Shown: positions 26,247 to 36,785, counted from the first letter of the stretch. The stretch: DNA of 50,268 bases from an uncultured Clostridia bacterium (GCA_904397895.1 CAJFOZ010000026.1:1-50268); one strand, 5' to 3'. A program made the numbers and translations. The notes: generated from the letters alone by a model not told the origin.

Positions 26247-29200
26247 ATGAATGAGAAAACAGTTTCCGCCGTTTTGGGCGAATACATGAAGGATGACGCC
26301 TTGCTGGCCCGTGTAGGGGCCGGCCAGGTCAATCATCTGCAATACGACCAATTGAAAAAGGGCATGGAAATCGACATTGGATTTCCATGCTTTGTCGTAC
26401 ATACCGATCTCTTTGCCGCGGAGGAGCAAATTGCAAAAGCATTGGGCCTTTCCGAAGTGCGCATCCGCCCTCACTACCCCGAGGAGTGCCTGACCCCCGA
26501 CTGCATCCCCAGTTTGGTGGAGCACGTGCGGCGGGACAACGCCGGCGTCAACGGCACGTTGGACGGCGCTGCCTATGGGATTCAGAACGGCGTTTTGACC
26601 ATTGAACTGACCCACGGGGGCTTGTGGGTGTTGGAATCCACTGGATGCGACCGGCTGCTGCAAAAGATCATCGCCGATCAATTTGGAATTTCGGTCAAGT
26701 TGGAGTTTACCGGCGTCACCGAGACCAAAGAGGTCATCCCCGCGCCTCAGACCGACGACTGGGCGCCTCCTATGTCTCCGGCGGACAGCGGCGTTCCCTA
26801 CCCCGACGAAGCTCCTCCCGAACAAGGGGAGGTGTCGCCCGATGAGGTCCCCTTCGACTTGGAGGGTCCCGTTCCAATGCCGCCGCCGGTTTCGGAGGAA
26901 GCGTCCTCCCCAAAACCCCGCAAAAAGGCGGCTCGGCCGGCGCCTGTGGGAGACATGCCATACGATCCCGCCTCCGCCCACGTCATCTTGGGCAAGGCCA
27001 TCCGGGAGATGCCCACCAGGCTCAAGGATATCCCACCCGAGCAGGGGAATTACACCGTCTGGGGCGAGGTATTTGGATTGGAAAGCCGGGAATCTAAGGA
27101 CGGCAATACCTTGATCCTCAGCTTTAACATCACCGACCTTTCCAGTTCCATCTCGGTCAAGGTCATCCAGCGCAAAAAGAAGGCGGCCGATCTCACCTCC
27201 TTGAAGAACGGCAACAGCGTGCTGGTGCAGGGGGAATACAGCTTTGACAAATACGACCGGGAATACAGCATGCGGGCCTCTTCCATCTCCACCGTCAAGG
27301 CCCTTGGCCGGGAGGACCACGCCGACGTCAAACGGGTGGAACTACATATGCACACCACCATGTCGTCCATGGACGGCATGACCCCGGCCGGCAAGCTCAT
27401 CAAGCAGGCCGCCAAATGGGGCCATAAGGCGGTGGCCATCACCGATCACGGCGTGGTGCAGGCCTATCCCGAGGCCATGAACGCCTGCCGGGACATCTGC
27501 AAAGACGGCACCGATTTTAAGGTCATCTACGGCATCGAAGCCTATTATGTCAATGACATGGTGCCGGCCGTCACCGGCCGGCAGGAGAGACCTTTTGACG
27601 GGGAATTTATCGTCTTTGACTTGGAGACCACCGGCCTCAGCGCCTCGGCCGAACGCATCACCGAGATCGGCGCCGTCCGTGTGAGAGGCGGAGAGGTGCT
27701 GGAGAGTTTCAATACCTTTGTCAATCCTAAGCGTCCCATCCCGCCTAAGATCACCGAGCTGACCGGCATCACCGACCAGATGGTGGCCGGCGCACCCTTG
27801 GAAAAGGAAGCGCTGGAGATGTTTCTTGGTTTCTGTGGGGATGCGCCTCTGGTGGCCCACAATGCCTCCTTTGACGTCTCCTTCTGTATGGCGGCGGCCA
27901 AACGGTGCGGTTTGGACTTTGATGTGACCTACATCGATACCGTCCCCATGGCACGCAGTTTGTTCCCTCAGCTGAAAAACCACAAATTGGATACCGTGGC
28001 CAAGCATCTGAAACTGGATCCCTTCAACCACCACCGGGCCTGCGACGATGCGGCGGTGCTGGCGCAAATCTTTGTGCGGATGCTCAAATTGGTGGAGGAA
28101 ACCACCGACGCCAGGGACATCTCCCACATCAACACCGCCTTGGCCGGAGGGGATCCGCTGAAACTGCGGCCCTATCACATGATTATTTTGGCCAAGGATT
28201 ATGTGGGCCTTAAGAATTTATATAAATTGGTTTCCCTCTCCAACCTGAAATACTATCACAAGAAACCCCGCATCCCCCGCAGCGAGCTCATCAAATACCG
28301 GGAGGGACTGTTGGTGGGCAGCGCCTGCGAGGCGGGGGAACTGTACGACGCCGTCCGTTCGGGCCGGCCCTTCAACCAACTGCTGGACATTGCCGGTTTT
28401 TACGATTACCTGGAGATCCAACCCATTGCCAATAACCAATTCATGATCCGGCAGGGCACTGTGCCCGACGAGGAGGGGCTTAAGGAACACAACCGCACCA
28501 TCGTCAAACTGGCCGACCGGTTGGGGAAACCCTGTGTGGCCACCTGCGACGTCCACTTTTTGAATCCGGAGGACGAGGTGTTCCGCCGCATCCTCATGGC
28601 GGGACAAGGGTTCCAGGATGCAGACAACCAGCCTCCCCTCTATCTTCGCACCACCGAGGAGATGCTCAAGGAATTTGAGTATTTGGGAAAACAGAAGGCC
28701 TATGAAGTGGTGGTGGAAAACACCAATAAAATCGCCGATATGATTGAGAACATCCAGCCCATCCCGGACGGCACCTTCCCGCCCTCCATCGAAGGGTCGG
28801 ACGAGCAGCTTCAGGAGATCTGCTGGGCTAGGGCCAAGGAAGTGTACGGCGATCCGCTGCCCGACATCGTCAAAGACCGTCTGGAGCGGGAGCTGGATTC
28901 CATCATCAAACACGGGTTCTCGGTCATGTACATCACCGCCCAGAAGCTGGTGGCCGACTCGGTGGCACACGGGTATTTGGTGGGATCACGTGGATCGGTC
29001 GGTTCCTCCTTTACCGCCATCATGGCGGGCATTTCGGAGGTTAACCCCTTGTCGCCTCATTACGTGTGCCCCAAGTGTAAGCACAGCGAATTCTTTACCG
29101 ACGGAAGCGTCGGTTCTGGCTTCGATCTTCCGGAGAAGGATTGTCCCGTGTGCGGCACCCCCTACAACCGGGACGGCCACGAGATCCCCTTTGAGACCTT

Positions 29201-30662
29201 CCTGGGCTTCAAGGGCGACAAATCCCCCGATATCGACCTAAACTTCTCGGGCGAATACCAGCCCTTCGCCCACAAATACACCGAGGAACTGTTCGGCCGG
29301 GAGAACGTGTTCAAAGCCGGTACCATCTCCACCGTGGCCTCCAAAACGGCCTACGGTTACGTCAAAAAGTACGCCGAGGAGCGGGGCATCATCCTGCACC
29401 GGGCGGAGGAACAGCGACTCATCGAAGGCTGCACCGGCATCAAGCGCACCACCGGCCAGCATCCCGGCGGCATGGTGGTGGTGCCCCGCAGCCATGTGGT
29501 GGAGGACTTCACCCCGGTGCAGCATCCGGCCGACGATCCCAAGTCGGACGTCATCACCACTCACTTCGACTTCCACGCCATCCACGACACCATCCTCAAG
29601 CTGGACATTCTGGGGCACGATGTTCCCACCATCTATAAGTATCTGGAGGAGAACACCGGCATCCCGGTGATGGAGGTGTCCATGAGCGACCCGGATGTCA
29701 TGCGCCTGTTTACGTCGCCGGAGCCTCTGGGCGTCACACCCGAGGACATCGACTGCCAGACCGGTACCCTGTCCCTGCCCGAGATGGGCACCAATTTCGT
29801 GCGCCAGATGCTCATCGATTCCCAGCCCAAAACCTTCGCCGATTTGTTGCAGATATCCGGGCTTTCCCACGGCACCGACGTGTGGCTGGGCAACGCCCAG
29901 GAGCTCATCAAAAACGGCACCTGCACCATTTCGGAGGTCATCGGTACCCGCGACAGCATCATGACCTATTTGATGCACAAGGGATTGGATCCCAGCATGG
30001 CCTTTAAGATCATGGAGATCGTCCGAAAGGGCAAGGCCACCAAATTGCTCACCGAGGAGCATTTTAACGCCATGAAGGAACACAACGTCCCCCAATGGTA
30101 TGTGGATTCCTGCATGAAGATCAAGTACATGTTCCCCAAAGCCCACGCCGCCGCCTACGTCATCGCGGCGCTGCGGCTTGGGTGGTATAAGGTGCATCGC
30201 CCAGTGGAGTACTACGCCGCTTACTTTACCGTCCGGGGCGGGGACTTTGACGCCGAGGCGGCCGTCAGCGGCAAGGCCATGGTGCGCCGCCGCATGGACG
30301 AGATCAAACAAAAGGGCAAGGAGGCCACCGCCAAGGAGCAGGACCTCTTCTCCAATTTGCAGATTGTGCAGGAGATCTTGGCCAGAGGCATTCGCTTCCT
30401 GCCGGTGCATCTTTACAAATCCGACGCCAAGCGGTACTTGGTGGAGGACGGCAACATCCGCCTTCCCTTCGGCTCCCTCAAGGGCATCGGCGGCGCGGCG
30501 GCCGACGCCTTGCAGGCGGCAAGGGACAGCGTCACATCCTTCATCTCCATCGAGGATTTGCAGCAAAAGGCCGGCGTCACCAAAGCGGTCATCGAGACGC
30601 TAGCCACCTTCCATGTGCTGGACGGGTTGCCCGAGACCAGCCAAATGACGCTGTTTGGATGA
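26247..30662 (+). CDS. polC: DNA polymerase III PolC
   Basis: PolC is the main replicative DNA polymerase of low-GC Gram-positives, with built-in proofreading. The 1471-residue protein has an N-terminal domain, a Pro/Glu-rich linker (about 175-235), an OB fold (about 268-360), a PHP domain starting at HMHTT near 367, and an inserted DEDDh exonuclease (about 452-625: FDLETTG, HNASFDVSF, HRACDDAAV). The second PHP part follows, then the polymerase core with GSRGSVGSSFTA, a four-cysteine zinc site (CPKC...CPVC, about 940-972) and the catalytic SPDIDLNFSGE. Domain order and length are standard. It ends the rpsB-to-polC cluster. The ribosome binding site is modest (AGAGGA). Confidence 0.98.
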   Translation: MNEKTVSAVLGEYMKDDALLARVGAGQVNHLQYDQLKKGMEIDIGFPCFVVHTDLFAAEEQIAKALGLSEVRIRPHYPEECLTPDCIPSLVEHVRRDNAGVNGTLDGAAYGIQNGVLTIELTHGGLWVLESTGCDRLLQKIIADQFGISVKLEFTGVTETKEVIPAPQTDDWAPPMSPADSGVPYPDEAPPEQGEVSPDEVPFDLEGPVPMPPPVSEEASSPKPRKKAARPAPVGDMPYDPASAHVILGKAIREMPTRLKDIPPEQGNYTVWGEVFGLESRESKDGNTLILSFNITDLSSSISVKVIQRKKKAADLTSLKNGNSVLVQGEYSFDKYDREYSMRASSISTVKALGREDHADVKRVELHMHTTMSSMDGMTPAGKLIKQAAKWGHKAVAITDHGVVQAYPEAMNACRDICKDGTDFKVIYGIEAYYVNDMVPAVTGRQERPFDGEFIVFDLETTGLSASAERITEIGAVRVRGGEVLESFNTFVNPKRPIPPKITELTGITDQMVAGAPLEKEALEMFLGFCGDAPLVAHNASFDVSFCMAAAKRCGLDFDVTYIDTVPMARSLFPQLKNHKLDTVAKHLKLDPFNHHRACDDAAVLAQIFVRMLKLVEETTDARDISHINTALAGGDPLKLRPYHMIILAKDYVGLKNLYKLVSLSNLKYYHKKPRIPRSELIKYREGLLVGSACEAGELYDAVRSGRPFNQLLDIAGFYDYLEIQPIANNQFMIRQGTVPDEEGLKEHNRTIVKLADRLGKPCVATCDVHFLNPEDEVFRRILMAGQGFQDADNQPPLYLRTTEEMLKEFEYLGKQKAYEVVVENTNKIADMIENIQPIPDGTFPPSIEGSDEQLQEICWARAKEVYGDPLPDIVKDRLERELDSIIKHGFSVMYITAQKLVADSVAHGYLVGSRGSVGSSFTAIMAGISEVNPLSPHYVCPKCKHSEFFTDGSVGSGFDLPEKDCPVCGTPYNRDGHEIPFETFLGFKGDKSPDIDLNFSGEYQPFAHKYTEELFGRENVFKAGTISTVASKTAYGYVKKYAEERGIILHRAEEQRLIEGCTGIKRTTGQHPGGMVVVPRSHVVEDFTPVQHPADDPKSDVITTHFDFHAIHDTILKLDILGHDVPTIYKYLEENTGIPVMEVSMSDPDVMRLFTSPEPLGVTPEDIDCQTGTLSLPEMGTNFVRQMLIDSQPKTFADLLQISGLSHGTDVWLGNAQELIKNGTCTISEVIGTRDSIMTYLMHKGLDPSMAFKIMEIVRKGKATKLLTEEHFNAMKEHNVPQWYVDSCMKIKYMFPKAHAAAYVIAALRLGWYKVHRPVEYYAAYFTVRGGDFDAEAAVSGKAMVRRRMDEIKQKGKEATAKEQDLFSNLQIVQEILARGIRFLPVHLYKSDAKRYLVEDGNIRLPFGSLKGIGGAAADALQAARDSVTSFISIEDLQQKAGVTKAVIETLATFHVLDGLPETSQMTLFG

Positions 30663-30692
30663 TGGACCGATGGAGGACTCCAAAAAACGTTC

Positions 30693-30721
30693 TTGACATC
30701 AAGATATTATCATGATATCAT
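30693..30721 (+). promoter_or_regulatory. hisZGDCB promoter
   Basis: TTGACA (30693-30698) and TATCAT (30716-30721) are 17 nt apart. Two overlapping 10-bp palindromes, TATCATGATA (30708-30717) and ATGATATCAT (30712-30721), cover the spacer and -10. The leader is only about 40 nt long, so a T-box or classic his attenuator is excluded here. Confidence 0.7.
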
Positions 30722-30764
30722 ATTAGCGCGATAAAGTAAAACGCGAGAAAAGAGGGGTAAGTTG

Positions 30765-31976
30765 ATGAAGCGATACGCCAAGATCACCCCGGAGGGAAAC
30801 CGGGATCAATTGTTTGAAGAGTGCGAGGCCCGCAATCGGACCGAGGATACGCTCACCAAATTTTTCCGGGGGAGGGGCTATCACGAGGTGCATACCCCCA
30901 CGCTGGAGTTTTACGACGTCTTCGCCAGCGATTCTTACGGGATGCCGCTGGAGAGCGTCTATAAATTGACCGATCACAAGGGCAGGCTGATGGTGCTGCG
31001 CCCCGACTGTACAGCGCCCATCGCCCGCATGGTGGCCACCCGCCTGAAGGACGCCGCCCTGCCCCTGCGGATGTACTACCGGCAGGAGGTCTATCGGGTG
31101 AACCCTAGCATGGCGGGGCGCAGCGATCAAGTGGCCCAGACCGGGGTGGAACTCATCGGCGCTTCGGGCAAACGGGCCGATTTGGAGGTCATCGCCCTGG
31201 CGGCCGAGAGCATTCAGGCCTGCGGTGTCCAGGATTTCACATTGGAAATCGGCCACGCGGGATTTTTCCGGGAATTGGCCGCCAACTTGGAGCTGGACGA
31301 AGAGGGCCGGGAACGGATCCGTTCCCTCATCGAGGCCAAAAACTACGCCGCCCTCAACGATATTTTGGACCAGATGGAGGACAGTCCATCGGTGCAGATT
31401 ATGCGGGCTTTGCCCCGGCTGTTTGGAGGCGGGGAGGTATTCGGCCAACTGGAGAGCATGGGCGGGGACCAGATGGACGGATCCATCGCCTACTTAAAGG
31501 AGCTTTATGAGAGCTTAAAAGGTCTCGGCTTGGAAGGACGGGTGCTCATCGACTTGGGACTTGTCCATCAAAACGACTACTACACCGGCGTCATTTTCCG
31601 CGGCTACATGAAGGGGTACGGCGATGTGGTGCTGTCGGGCGGCCGGTACGACCGCCTGATGCAGGAATTTGGCGATCCGTTGCCCGCCACGGGTTTTGGC
31701 ATCAATGTGGATAGTTTGGTGCGGGCCAAGCTGGAGCGGCAGGAGTATTGCCCGCCCAAGGCGCCCGATGTGCTGGTGCATGGTTTGCCGGGGTATGAAA
31801 TCCAGGCTCTCCGGCATCTGGACGATCTGGTGAACCAGGGACTGCACGGGGAAAACAGCGTGTTCCAAGAGGAAGGGGAGGCCCTTGCCTACGCCAAACG
31901 GCAGGGCATTTCCCGCGTGGATGTGGTGGGGGATACCGTCCGCACCATCGAAATCGGAGAGGGGGAAGCTCAATGA
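30765..31976 (+). CDS. hisZ: ATP phosphoribosyltransferase regulatory subunit HisZ
   Basis: HisZ is a catalytically inactive histidyl-tRNA synthetase-like protein that forms a hetero-octamer with short HisG and confers histidine feedback control. The 403-residue protein keeps the class II synthetase core ([47 protein letters not shown]) but has no recognisable anticodon-binding domain. The ATG at 30765 is 7 nt after AGAGGGG. It is first in the operon and overlaps hisG by ATGA. A true HisS is unlikely given this context. Confidence 0.93.
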   Translation: MKRYAKITPEGNRDQLFEECEARNRTEDTLTKFFRGRGYHEVHTPTLEFYDVFASDSYGMPLESVYKLTDHKGRLMVLRPDCTAPIARMVATRLKDAALPLRMYYRQEVYRVNPSMAGRSDQVAQTGVELIGASGKRADLEVIALAAESIQACGVQDFTLEIGHAGFFRELAANLELDEEGRERIRSLIEAKNYAALNDILDQMEDSPSVQIMRALPRLFGGGEVFGQLESMGGDQMDGSIAYLKELYESLKGLGLEGRVLIDLGLVHQNDYYTGVIFRGYMKGYGDVVLSGGRYDRLMQEFGDPLPATGFGINVDSLVRAKLERQEYCPPKAPDVLVHGLPGYEIQALRHLDDLVNQGLHGENSVFQEEGEALAYAKRQGISRVDVVGDTVRTIEIGEGEAQ

Positions 31977-32611
31977 GGCCGCTTCGCATCGCCCTGACCA
32001 AAGGGCGTTTGGAAAAGGATACCGTCAAGATGTTCCAGAGGATGGGGATGGACTGCACCGCCCTCATCGACAAGGGCCGCAAGCTGATCCTGCCGGTGGG
32101 GGACGGCAGCTTGGAGGCGGTGCTCAGCAAAGCCCCCGACGTCATCACCTACGTCCAGCACGGCGTGTGCGACTTTGGCGTGGTGGGCAAGGACGTTATC
32201 ATCGAGCATCCCGGCAGCTTTTACGAGGTCATGGATTTGGGATTTGGCAAATGCCGTTTTGCCCTGGCCGGTCCCAAGGGGAAACCCTTCTACGGCGGGT
32301 ATCAGTCCAAGACCATTGCCACCAAATACCCCAATGTGGCCCGGACCTTTTTTGAATCCAAGGGCATGGACGTCAACATCATCAAAATCGAAGGCTCGGT
32401 GGAATTGGCCCCGCTTCTGGGGCTGGCCGACGCCATTGTGGATATTGTAGAAACCGGTTCCACCCTGCGGGAGAACGGATTGGAAGTCATTGAAGACATC
32501 ATTCCGGTGTCGGCCAGACTGATCGTCAACGTGGCCAGCATGAAGCTGCGCAAGAGGGAGATTGAGCATCTTCTCGCCAAGATGGAACAGGCAAAGGAGG
32601 AAAACAAATGA
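31973..32611 (+). CDS. hisG: ATP phosphoribosyltransferase catalytic subunit, short form
   Basis: HisG condenses ATP with PRPP, the first and feedback-controlled step of histidine synthesis. At 212 residues it lacks the C-terminal regulatory domain of the long form, which matches the adjacent HisZ. Visible motifs are [12 protein letters not shown] at the start, [13 protein letters not shown], and the PRPP-binding [15 protein letters not shown] near 150. It overlaps both hisZ and hisD by 4 nt. Confidence 0.96.
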   Translation: MRPLRIALTKGRLEKDTVKMFQRMGMDCTALIDKGRKLILPVGDGSLEAVLSKAPDVITYVQHGVCDFGVVGKDVIIEHPGSFYEVMDLGFGKCRFALAGPKGKPFYGGYQSKTIATKYPNVARTFFESKGMDVNIIKIEGSVELAPLLGLADAIVDIVETGSTLRENGLEVIEDIIPVSARLIVNVASMKLRKREIEHLLAKMEQAKEENK

Positions 32612-33897
32612 TTCCCATGATCAAAGCCGACGGCAAATCGGAGCGGGAACTGATTGCCGCCTTAAAACAACGCAGCGGCGAAGTGGATCAGAAGGTGACG
32701 GCCGCCGTCAGCGATATTTTGGCCAAAGTGAAGGCCCAGGGCGACGAGGCCGTTCGGGACTACACCATCCAATTTGACGGCAAGGCCCCCGATACGTTGG
32801 AAGTGCCGCGGGAGGAGATCGAAGCGTCCCTCGCCCAGTGCGACGCCGCATTTGTGGAGTCCTTAAAAAGGGCGGCGGCCAACATCCAGGACTTCCACGC
32901 CCGCCAGAAGCAGCAGAGCTGGTTGACCACCAAGGAGGACGGCACCATTATGGGCCAGCGCATCCGCGGCCTCAAGCGGGTGGGCATCTATGTCCCGGGC
33001 GGAACGGCGGCCTATCCCTCGTCGGTTCTGATGAACGCCATTCCGGCCAAGATCGCCGGGGTGGAGGAGATTATCATGGTGACCCCTCCCGGCAAGGACG
33101 GCAAACCCAATCCCACCATTATGGCGGCCGCGGCGGTGGCCGGGGTGGACCGGGTCTTTTTGGTGGGCGGGGCCCAGGCGGTGGCGGCATTGGCCTACGG
33201 TACCCAGTCCATCCCCAAGGTGGATAAAATCGTCGGCCCGGGCAACATCTACGTGGCCACGGCAAAACGGCTGCTGTACGGCGTGGTGGACATCGACATG
33301 ATCGCCGGCCCCAGTGAAATCCTCATCGTGGCCGACGGATCGGCCAATCCCGCCTATGTGGCGGCCGACCTGATGAGCCAGGCGGAGCACGACGTGTTGG
33401 CATCGGCCATTTTGCTGACCACCTCCAACCGTCTGGCCCAGGAGACCTTGGTGGAACTGGCCAAACAGTGCAAAAAGCTCTCCCGCAAAGACATCATCGA
33501 GCGTTCCCTCCAGGATTACGGGGCCATTATCGTCTGCCGGTCCATGGACGAGGCGGTGGAATTTGCCAATCTCCTGGCGCCGGAGCATCTGGAGATATGC
33601 GTGGAGAACCCCATGGAATACGTAGGCCGTATGGACAACGCCGGTTCGGTCTTTTTGGGGCACTATAGCCCCGAACCCTTGGGCGATTACTTCGCCGGAC
33701 CCAATCATGTGCTTCCCACCAGCGGTACGGCGCGGTTTTTCTCGCCCCTGTCGGTGGATAGTTTTGTGAAAAAATCCAGTTTTATTTCCTATACCCGCGA
33801 GGCCCTTAAGAGGGATGCGGCCGACATCGTGTGTTTGGCCGAAGCAGAGGGATTGACGGCTCATGCCCAGTCCATCCGCGTCCGGTTTGAGAAGTGA
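32608..33897 (+). CDS. hisD: Histidinol dehydrogenase
   Basis: HisD oxidises L-histidinol to histidine in two NAD-dependent steps, using a zinc ion. The 429-residue protein shows [39 protein letters not shown], and zinc/catalytic region [22 protein letters not shown] and [14 protein letters not shown] with active-site His follow. Length is usual. It overlaps hisG by ATGA and is followed by hisC after an 11-nt gap carrying the GAGGAGGA ribosome binding site. Confidence 0.97.
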   Translation: MIPMIKADGKSERELIAALKQRSGEVDQKVTAAVSDILAKVKAQGDEAVRDYTIQFDGKAPDTLEVPREEIEASLAQCDAAFVESLKRAAANIQDFHARQKQQSWLTTKEDGTIMGQRIRGLKRVGIYVPGGTAAYPSSVLMNAIPAKIAGVEEIIMVTPPGKDGKPNPTIMAAAAVAGVDRVFLVGGAQAVAALAYGTQSIPKVDKIVGPGNIYVATAKRLLYGVVDIDMIAGPSEILIVADGSANPAYVAADLMSQAEHDVLASAILLTTSNRLAQETLVELAKQCKKLSRKDIIERSLQDYGAIIVCRSMDEAVEFANLLAPEHLEICVENPMEYVGRMDNAGSVFLGHYSPEPLGDYFAGPNHVLPTSGTARFFSPLSVDSFVKKSSFISYTREALKRDAADIVCLAEAEGLTAHAQSIRVRFEK

Positions 33898-33908
33898 GGA
33901 GGAAGACT

Positions 33909-34955
33909 ATGGCTTATCAACTTGCGGCCAAGGTGCGGGATCTCACCCCTTACGATCCCATTGAAGGGAATTACCGCATCCGCTTGGACGCCAACGAATC
34001 CTTTTTGACGCCCCCTGCCTGGCTCCAGCGGGAGATGGAGGAGGGCATCCGGCAGGCCATGTTTAACCGGTACCCCGATCCCAAGGCGGAGAAGGTCTGC
34101 CGCCTGTTTGCCCAGTACTACGGCATTGGGGAGGAGCTTGTGACGGCCGGCAACGGTTCGGATGAACTCATTATGCTGATTGCCGCCGCCCTGTTGGAAA
34201 AGGGGGACAAGGTGGTCACCGTCCTGCCCGACTTCTCCATGTACGCCTTTTACAGCGCCCTCTCGGAAGTGGAGGTGGTGGAGGCCCAAAAACGGGACGA
34301 CCTGACCATCGACGTGGACGCATTGATTGAAACCGTTCAGCAGACGGGGGCGCGGGCCCTTATCTTTTCCAACCCCTGCAATCCCACTTCGTTGGGAGTG
34401 GAGGCGGAAGAGGTGCGGCGGCTGGTCCGATCGGTGCCGTCCTGCCTGGTGGTGCTGGACGAGGCCTACATGGACTTTTGGGATCAATCTTTGCTCAATG
34501 AAGTGGAGCAGTACGATAATCTGCTCATCCTGCGGACCTGTTCCAAAGCCTTTGGCATGGCGGCGCTGCGGTTGGGATTCGCCGTGGCCAATCCGACGCT
34601 GACCAAGGCGCTGCACGCGGTCAAATCGCCCTACAATGTCAACAGTTTAACCCAAGGGGCGGGGGCGGCCGTGCTTGGGCATCCCGATTATCTGCGGGAA
34701 TGCGTGGGCAAAATAGTAGCGTCCAGGGACGACCTGTATCAAAAGATGAAGCCCATTGTGGACGGATGGCAGGACGCTTATATAGCGGTCCCCCGCACCA
34801 ACTTTGTGCACATCCGCACGCCCGACGCCAAGCGCCTGTTTGAAGGACTAAAGGCGGAAGGCATCGCCGTGCGCTTGATCGCCGGGGGACTGCGCATCTG
34901 CGCCGGCACCTCCCAGGAAAACCAGGAGGTGGCCAGAGTGCTGGCCGCCCTGTAA
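33909..34955 (+). CDS. hisC: Histidinol-phosphate aminotransferase
   Basis: HisC is a PLP-dependent class I/II aminotransferase that converts imidazole acetol phosphate and glutamate to histidinol phosphate. The 348-residue protein has RLDANESFL at the N-terminus, FSNPCNPTSLG, VVLDEAYMDF and TCSKAFGMAALRLGF, the last containing the PLP lysine. The ATG at 33909 is preceded by GAGGAGGA. The in-frame GTG at 33894, at the hisD stop, lacks a ribosome binding site. It is followed by hisB. Confidence 0.95.
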   Translation: MAYQLAAKVRDLTPYDPIEGNYRIRLDANESFLTPPAWLQREMEEGIRQAMFNRYPDPKAEKVCRLFAQYYGIGEELVTAGNGSDELIMLIAAALLEKGDKVVTVLPDFSMYAFYSALSEVEVVEAQKRDDLTIDVDALIETVQQTGARALIFSNPCNPTSLGVEAEEVRRLVRSVPSCLVVLDEAYMDFWDQSLLNEVEQYDNLLILRTCSKAFGMAALRLGFAVANPTLTKALHAVKSPYNVNSLTQGAGAAVLGHPDYLRECVGKIVASRDDLYQKMKPIVDGWQDAYIAVPRTNFVHIRTPDAKRLFEGLKAEGIAVRLIAGGLRICAGTSQENQEVARVLAAL

Positions 34956-34967
34956 GGAGGGGACAAC

Positions 34968-35543
34968 GTGCGAACAGCCCAAATCAAAAGAACCACCAAG
35001 GAAACCGATATTGCGCTGGCCCTTCAACTGGATGGAGGGATCATCCAGATCGACACCGGCATCGGCTTTTTTGACCACATGCTCAACAGCTTCGCCACCC
35101 ACGGCGGATTCGGCCTTCAGGTGACCGTCAAGGGGGACTTGCATGTGGATTGCCACCATACGGTGGAGGACACCGGCATTGTGCTGGGCAAGGCCATGGG
35201 GGAGGCGCTGGGGGATAAATCGGGCATCGCCCGGTTCGGCAGCAGTTTTGTCCCTATGGACGAGGCGCTGGCCTTTGCGGCGGTGGATGTCAGCGGACGG
35301 CCCTTTCTGGTGTTTGACGCCGCCTTCCAGGAGCGGCAGGTGGGAGGATTCGACACCTGCATGACCGAGGAATTTATGCGGGCCTTTGCCTTTAACGCCG
35401 GAATCACGCTGCATACGCGCATCCAGTACGGCAAAAACGCCCATCATCAAATCGAGGCCATGTTCAAAGCGGTGGCCAGAGCCATGCGCGAGGCGGTTTC
35501 ACCCCGGGATGGAATTTTATCCACAAAAGGTGTATTGGCATAA
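34968..35543 (+). CDS. hisB: Imidazoleglycerol-phosphate dehydratase (monofunctional)
   Basis: HisB dehydrates imidazole glycerol phosphate to imidazole acetol phosphate with two manganese ions. The 191-residue protein is the dehydratase domain alone, with no histidinol phosphatase fusion. It carries the metal-binding repeats GIGFFDHML, DCHHTVEDTG and KNAHHQIEAMFKA. It starts with GTG 8 nt after AAGGAGG. It closes the first his unit; no separate histidinol-phosphate phosphatase gene is visible in the window. Confidence 0.96.
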   Translation: MRTAQIKRTTKETDIALALQLDGGIIQIDTGIGFFDHMLNSFATHGGFGLQVTVKGDLHVDCHHTVEDTGIVLGKAMGEALGDKSGIARFGSSFVPMDEALAFAAVDVSGRPFLVFDAAFQERQVGGFDTCMTEEFMRAFAFNAGITLHTRIQYGKNAHHQIEAMFKAVARAMREAVSPRDGILSTKGVLA

Positions 35544-35570
35544 CGCTTAGGATACGGGAGGAAAGGCGAG

Positions 35571-35596
35571 AAAAAATGGATGGGTCTCCATTTTTT
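35571..35596 (+). terminator. Terminator after hisB
   Basis: AAAAAATGGA (35571-35580) and TCCATTTTTT (35587-35596) form a perfect 10-bp stem with a 6-nt loop, ending in T residues. It splits the his genes into two transcription units. Confidence 0.85.
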
Positions 35597-35647
35597 GCGG
35601 TTTTCCCCCCGTTTTCTGTTTACTTCCTCTTTTCTTATGGGGGAGCC

Positions 35648-35658
35648 GGTGGTATAAT
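35648..35658 (+). promoter_or_regulatory. hisA-hisI-gatCAB promoter (extended -10)
   Basis: TGGTATAAT at 35650-35658 is an extended -10 element. No good -35 hexamer is present at the right distance, so it may be weak or activator-dependent. The leader to hisA is about 65 nt without clear structure. Confidence 0.55.
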
Positions 35659-35727
35659 TATTACCAAAATGCGCGGGTCTTTCTCTCGATGAGGGCCAAA
35701 AAGCAGCGTGTGAATGGAGGTAGGATC

Positions 35728-36444
35728 ATGATTATTTTACCGGCGATTGATATTCGCGGCGGTCAGTGCGTCCGTTTGTATAAAGGCGATTTTTCCACAG
35801 CCCATAAGGTGGCAGACGATCCGGTGGAGACGGCCCTTCGGTTCCACAAGGCGGGGGCCAAATGGCTGCATATGGTGGATCTGGACGGCGCCAAAGAGGG
35901 TTCTCCCAAAAACCGTGACCTCTTCCTCCAAATCGCGGAGAAAAGCGGCATGAAGGTGGAATTGGGCGGCGGCATCCGGGATATGGAGACGGTGGAGTTT
36001 TACTTAAACCACGGTATTTCCCGCGTCATCTTGGGATCGGCCGCCATACGGGATCCCGATTTTGTCAAGAAGGCGGCTAAAAAATGGGGCAAACACATCG
36101 CCGTGGGCATCGACGCCCGCAATGAGATGGTGGCTGCCCAAGGCTGGGTGCAGACCTCCAATGTGCACTACATCGACCTGGCCCGCCAGATGGAACAGGC
36201 CGGCGTGCAGTGCATCATCTTCACCGATATCTCCCGGGACGGCACCTTGTCCGGTCCCAATTTGGAGCAGCTGCGCGCCCTCAACGAAGCGGTCAGCTGC
36301 GACGTCATCGCCAGCGGCGGCATCCGGGATCTGGACGATATCCGCCAGCTCAAGGCCATGAACCTTTACGGAGCCATTTGCGGCAAATCCCTCTATGAGG
36401 GGACATTGAATCTTTCCAAAGCGGTGAAGGAGGCAAAGGAATGA
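35728..36444 (+). CDS. hisA: ProFAR isomerase
   Basis: HisA isomerises ProFAR to PRFAR, the substrate of the HisH/HisF synthase. The 238-residue half-barrel-repeat TIM barrel has [15 protein letters not shown] with the catalytic Asp, [27 protein letters not shown], and [15 protein letters not shown], which is diagnostic for HisA over HisF. The start is 7 nt after GGAGG. It overlaps hisI by 4 nt. hisF, which is its usual neighbour and distant relative, is missing. Confidence 0.95.
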   Translation: MIILPAIDIRGGQCVRLYKGDFSTAHKVADDPVETALRFHKAGAKWLHMVDLDGAKEGSPKNRDLFLQIAEKSGMKVELGGGIRDMETVEFYLNHGISRVILGSAAIRDPDFVKKAAKKWGKHIAVGIDARNEMVAAQGWVQTSNVHYIDLARQMEQAGVQCIIFTDISRDGTLSGPNLEQLRALNEAVSCDVIASGGIRDLDDIRQLKAMNLYGAICGKSLYEGTLNLSKAVKEAKE

Positions 36445-36785
36445 ATTTAGACCGATTCTTTCAAAAGGGGGAGCTGATCCCGGCCATTGTGCAGGAGGCC
36501 TCCACCGGGCAGGTGCTGATGCTCGCCTATATGAATCGCGAATCTTTACAAAAGACGTTGGAAACCGGCTATACCTGGTTTTATAGCCGCTCTAGACAGG
36601 AACTCTGGAACAAAGGGGCTCAGTCGGGGCATGTGCAGAAAGTGCTTAAACTGGCGGCCGACTGCGACGACGATACCCTGCTTGTGACGGTGGAGCAGAC
36701 GGGACCTGCCTGCCACACCGGTTCCCATTCCTGCTTTTTCAAACCCATCCCGCTCCAAACGGCAAAAGAGGAGGATACTCTATGA
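36441..36785 (+). CDS. hisI: Phosphoribosyl-AMP cyclohydrolase
   Basis: HisI opens the purine ring of PR-AMP, the third step of the pathway. The 114-residue protein is the cyclohydrolase only; the pyrophosphohydrolase HisE is a separate gene at 46.2 kb. It has [26 protein letters not shown], and the metal-binding [13 protein letters not shown] and [10 protein letters not shown]. It overlaps hisA and gatC by 4 nt each, so histidine and tRNA amidation genes share one message. Confidence 0.95.
   Translation: MNLDRFFQKGELIPAIVQEASTGQVLMLAYMNRESLQKTLETGYTWFYSRSRQELWNKGAQSGHVQKVLKLAADCDDDTLLVTVEQTGPACHTGSHSCFFKPIPLQTAKEEDTL

Noticed and set aside
29238-30566. Long open frame opposite polC
   Set aside because: It lies wholly inside a confidently identified gene. 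Its His/Gly/Val-rich content is typical of antisense frames.
32863-33864. Long open frame opposite hisD
   Set aside because: It is antisense to a complete hisD and has no motifs and no start signal.
35650-35658. GGTATAAT shared by the DUF951, rpsB and hisA promoters as a possible regulon motif
   Set aside because: It is explained by the extended -10 (TGnTATAAT) of sigma-A promoters; the flanking bases differ.
35728-36444. hisF instead of hisA
   Set aside because: The motif [14 protein letters not shown] and the overall sequence fit HisA, and no second barrel gene is present.
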